Positions 26,599 through 28,790 of a stretch of DNA of 28,790 nucleotides are shown one piece after another (the stretch's first letter is position 1; every line of letters starts with the position of its first letter). Source of the stretch: 70-18 sp041691815 (GTDB lineage: Bacteria > Pseudomonadota > Alphaproteobacteria > Acetobacterales > Acetobacteraceae). The notes beneath the pieces are model-generated. The model was not told the DNA's origin. It did no database searches and saw only the letters and a program-made list of their open reading frames with translations. The stretch covers positions 1 to 28,790 of the forward strand of contig JBEPTZ010000053.1 in the NCBI GenBank assembly GCA_041691815.1. Direction: 5' to 3'. Position numbers and translations under genes: made by a program.

Positions 26599-27749
26599 GC
26601 CCGACCACGCGCATCGATCGGCCAGAGATCAATTAGCCGATCACCGGAGACGATAGGGGCAACGTCATGCAGGTTCAACGTCGGGTCGCAATGCGGCACC
26701 GTGCATTCCACCACGGTCCCGATCGGCAGCGCCGAACAGCCGGACGCTGGCAACACCCGGCCATATTCATCGCCGCACCACTCGACGCGGCCGACCGCCC
26801 GACCATTGAGGTACACCCGTGGCGCCGGGCCATCTACCGCGAGGCTCTTGCTGCCGCCGTCGAGAATGGCAAAGCCGGACGAACTGTGGCCGATCACCGT
26901 CAGCGCCACATGCAGCGCGGTTTCGAAAACCGGGGTTCCGGAGCCGTTGATATCGATCGGAAGATAGGCTTCGTCCATGAAGATGTAGGAACCGGCCTGT
27001 AACTCGGTGAACACTTGGTCGTCGATGTCGAGCCGGCAACTGCCCGTGCCGCCGCCAGAGACGTATTGCGCAGGCAGGCCGGCATCCGCCAGCGCCGCCA
27101 AGAGACCGCGCAAACGCGCCGTGCTGTCGGCATGAGCGGCGCGGCGTTGCACGAAGTCGGCAATATGCTGGGCGCGGCCCTCATAGGCTTGCACACCGAG
27201 ATAGCGCAAGCCGGGTGCTGCTTCGGCGGCGCGGGCTAGGGCGACCGCCTCGGGACCGGTAGCAACGCCGCTCCGCAAAAGGCCGATATCGAGGTCGACG
27301 AATACGCCGACCACGGTGTTGTGCCGCCGGGCGGCAGCGGCATAGGCGTCCAGCAGCGAGAGCCGATCGACGGTGACGATCAACTCCGCGCCCTCGGCAC
27401 TGGCGCGGGCCAGCGCGTCGATCTTCGCCGCACTGGCCACCGGCGCGCTCAGCATCAACTTGCCGACGCCGGCGGCGAACAGCGCCAGCAACTCGCCCGG
27501 CTTGGCGCAACTGACGCCATTGGCGCCGGCGGCAATCTGGCGGGCGGCGACGCGGGCGCATTTATGCGACTTGGCGTGCGGCCGCAGCCCGAGCCCGCGC
27601 GCCCGGCTTTGCGCCGCCAATGTCGCGATGTTGCGATCGAGCCGGTCGGCATCGATCAGCAGCGCGGGCGTCTCCAACTCACGCCGCCCGCCAGGGCGGT
27701 GCAGCAACTTCTGGTTCAGCGCGGCAGCGCCAGTGAAGGGTGCGGTCAT
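26592..27749 (-). CDS. D-threonine aldolase / D-serine dehydratase (DSD1)-like PLP enzyme
   Basis: 385 residues, fold-type III (alanine-racemase-like barrel plus C-terminal domain). The N-terminal ETPALLIDADRLDRNI and RPHAKSHK (Schiff-base Lys60) are diagnostic. The C-terminal VPHCDPTLNLHD supplies His353 and Asp355, the metal pair used by D-threonine aldolase and DSD1-type enzymes. Expected to cleave D-3-hydroxy-amino acids or dehydrate D-serine. ATG 27749 overlaps the HyuB stop (ATGA), so it depended on that gene for coupled translation. Since the HyuB gene is interrupted upstream, expression of this gene may be altered too. Confidence 0.92.
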   Translation of the reverse strand: MTAPFTGAAALNQKLLHRPGGRRELETPALLIDADRLDRNIATLAAQSRARGLGLRPHAKSHKCARVAARQIAAGANGVSCAKPGELLALFAAGVGKLMLSAPVASAAKIDALARASAEGAELIVTVDRLSLLDAYAAAARRHNTVVGVFVDLDIGLLRSGVATGPEAVALARAAEAAPGLRYLGVQAYEGRAQHIADFVQRRAAHADSTARLRGLLAALADAGLPAQYVSGGGTGSCRLDIDDQVFTELQAGSYIFMDEAYLPIDINGSGTPVFETALHVALTVIGHSSSGFAILDGGSKSLAVDGPAPRVYLNGRAVGRVEWCGDEYGRVLPASGCSALPIGTVVECTVPHCDPTLNLHDVAPIVSGDRLIDLWPIDARGRAD

Positions 27750-28735
27750 GACATGCTCTCCGGAACCAGGGCGGACTGCCGCAGGCGGTCGGTGGCGGCG
27801 GCATCGGTGCTTGTGAGGTCGGGATTCATCACCACGCGGTAATCGCGCAGCGCGCCCTCGGCGGTGACCTTGCCTTCGCGTACATCCTCGGCGACCGCGT
27901 CAGGGTCACGCACGAACGGGTCGCCGCTGCCGCCGCCACCGGCGCTGATCAGACGGAAGGCGTCGCCGCTGTGCGCGTCGTAGCCCTCCATCGGCATGGT
28001 CGGCAGCAGACGCTGCCCGCCGTCGCGGTCCAGCAGGATATGGGCGGAGGGGCTGCCGGGCTGGCCGCCGAGGATGCTATAGGGCGGGGTGTCGCGCCGG
28101 TCGCCGCGCAGATTGAAGCGCATGTCTTGCAGGAAGCGGAATTCGCGGATGAACGCCAGCCCGCCGCGGAAACGCCCCGGCCCGCCGGTATCGGCCACCA
28201 CGCCGTAGCTCAGCACCTCGATCGGCATGTCCGCCTCGATCATCTCGATCGGCTGGTTGGAGATGTTGGCGGCCGGGTTGGAGATGCCCTCGATGCCATC
28301 CTTGCCGGCGCGGGCACCCCAGGTGCCGACGCACATTTCGTTCAGCACGAACGGCCTGCCACGATACGTGCCACCGGCGGCGAACAGGTAGGGGCCACCC
28401 TCGGTGCCACCCATCGCGCGCTCCGGCATCACCTGGGCGAGCGCCTGCATCACCACATCGAACACCCGGTAGCCGACGATGCCACGCGCACCGCAGGCGG
28501 CCGGGTAGCGCGGATCGAGCAGCGAGCCCTCTGGCGCGCGCACGGTGATCGGCCGCAGATAGCCGTCGCAGTTCGGCATGTCGCGCTGCGCCAGGCACCT
28601 TATCGCGCGGAACGACGCTGACTCCGGCAGCGAGATCGGGCAGTTGATGCTGGCGGCGACCTGGCCGGCGGTGCCGGTGAAGTCGATGTCGATGCTGTCA
28701 TCGGCGATGGTGACGGTAACGGTGATCGGCAACGG
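27746..28735 (-). CDS. hyuB: Second hydantoinase/oxoprolinase subunit B, 5' part lost at an IS insertion
   Basis: The remaining 330 codons match HyuB from the IDIDFTGTAGQVAASINCP motif onward, through GGTEGGPYLFAAGG, GGPGRFRGGLAFIREF and GGGGSGDPF, to a normal C-terminus. In the intact HyuB at 7057-8838 the equivalent IDFTGT motif is at about residue 275, so roughly 270 N-terminal residues are absent. Homology ends at CCG (28735-28733, in PLPITVTV); the bases beyond read as an IS end (28736 onward). A TTG at 28732 could in principle restart translation, but no functional HyuB would result. No HyuA partner is seen beside it in the window. Confidence 0.82.
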   Translation of the reverse strand, partial: PLPITVTVTIADDSIDIDFTGTAGQVAASINCPISLPESASFRAIRCLAQRDMPNCDGYLRPITVRAPEGSLLDPRYPAACGARGIVGYRVFDVVMQALAQVMPERAMGGTEGGPYLFAAGGTYRGRPFVLNEMCVGTWGARAGKDGIEGISNPAANISNQPIEMIEADMPIEVLSYGVVADTGGPGRFRGGLAFIREFRFLQDMRFNLRGDRRDTPPYSILGGQPGSPSAHILLDRDGGQRLLPTMPMEGYDAHSGDAFRLISAGGGGSGDPFVRDPDAVAEDVREGKVTAEGALRDYRVVMNPDLTSTDAAATDRLRQSALVPESMS

Positions 28736-28790
28736 TGTTGATTTCCGTTGAGAGCTGACCCGGGAGGATCGAAGTTTCCACTGAGAAGTG
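28736..28790. mobile_element. Terminal repeats of an IS21-family-like insertion sequence (partial)
   Basis: The last 55 bases begin TGTTGATTTCCGTTGAGA, continue with CTGACCCGGG, and contain a second related unit TTTCCACTGAGAAGTG. Repeated TTTCC-n-TGAGA-n-TGACCC units starting with TG are, from memory, typical of the ends of many IS21-family elements, where they are transposase (IstA) binding sites. The in-frame translation of this stretch has nothing in common with HyuB. The element body lies outside the window, so family assignment and orientation are provisional. Confidence 0.7.

Overview
The window is 28.8 kb of GC-rich bacterial DNA. Several things point to an alphaproteobacterium, most likely of the Acetobacteraceae/Rhodospirillales type: the uniform strong G/C third-position bias, long overlapping genes with ATGA junctions, the abundance of TRAP and NitT/TauT-type importers, and the protein families present. 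The taxonomic placement is inference. Almost everything is accessory catabolism and transport; no tRNA, rRNA or CRISPR array was seen.

Layout. (1) 1-2320, minus strand: a LysR regulator, an HpcH/HpaI-type aldolase, and the N-terminal part of a LigI-like amidohydrolase cut by the window edge. (2) 2426-9895, plus strand, divergent from the LysR gene: a tightly coupled seven-gene operon. It holds a NitT/TauT-type ABC importer (binding protein, permease, ATPase), HyuA, HyuB, an FAH-family hydrolase/isomerase and a 62-residue 4-oxalocrotonate-tautomerase-like protein. Four consecutive ATGA stop/start overlaps tie the importer to the enzymes. (3) 16599-10069, minus strand: a six-gene operon of aldolase, D-2-hydroxyacid dehydrogenase, 2-keto-4-pentenoate-hydratase-like enzyme, fused TRAP DctQM, DctP and an alpha/beta hydrolase. 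A second LysR gene (16695-17594) diverges from it. (4) 17654-19423: an MsbA-like ABC exporter. (5) 19424-20210: a scar holding a decayed tyrosine recombinase. (6) 20211-24294: an arginase-family gene and a class V aminotransferase in divergent orientation, then a 550-residue protein I do not recognise. (7) 25889-24349: a second class V aminotransferase and a small EthD-like protein. (8) 25890-26591: about 700 bases with no convincing gene. (9) 28735-26592: the 3' part of a second HyuB and a D-threonine-aldolase/D-serine-dehydratase-like enzyme. This HyuB is interrupted at about 28736 by what looks like the terminal repeats of an IS21-family element running off the window end.

How the genes may work together (inference). 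The two divergent operons look like two regulons for uptake and breakdown of small organic acids or cyclic amides. HyuAB enzymes open cyclic amides with ATP, or carboxylate ketones. FAH, tautomerase, hydratase and HpaI-type aldolase families are the standard tools of the lower meta-cleavage (homoprotocatechuate-like) route, which turns unsaturated oxo-acids into pyruvate or related units. No ring-cleaving dioxygenase is visible, so the lower-pathway enzymes appear joined to an ATP-dependent hydrolase/carboxylase instead. This is the best candidate for an undescribed pathway here. The flanks carry signs of genome plasticity (integrase relic, IS end).
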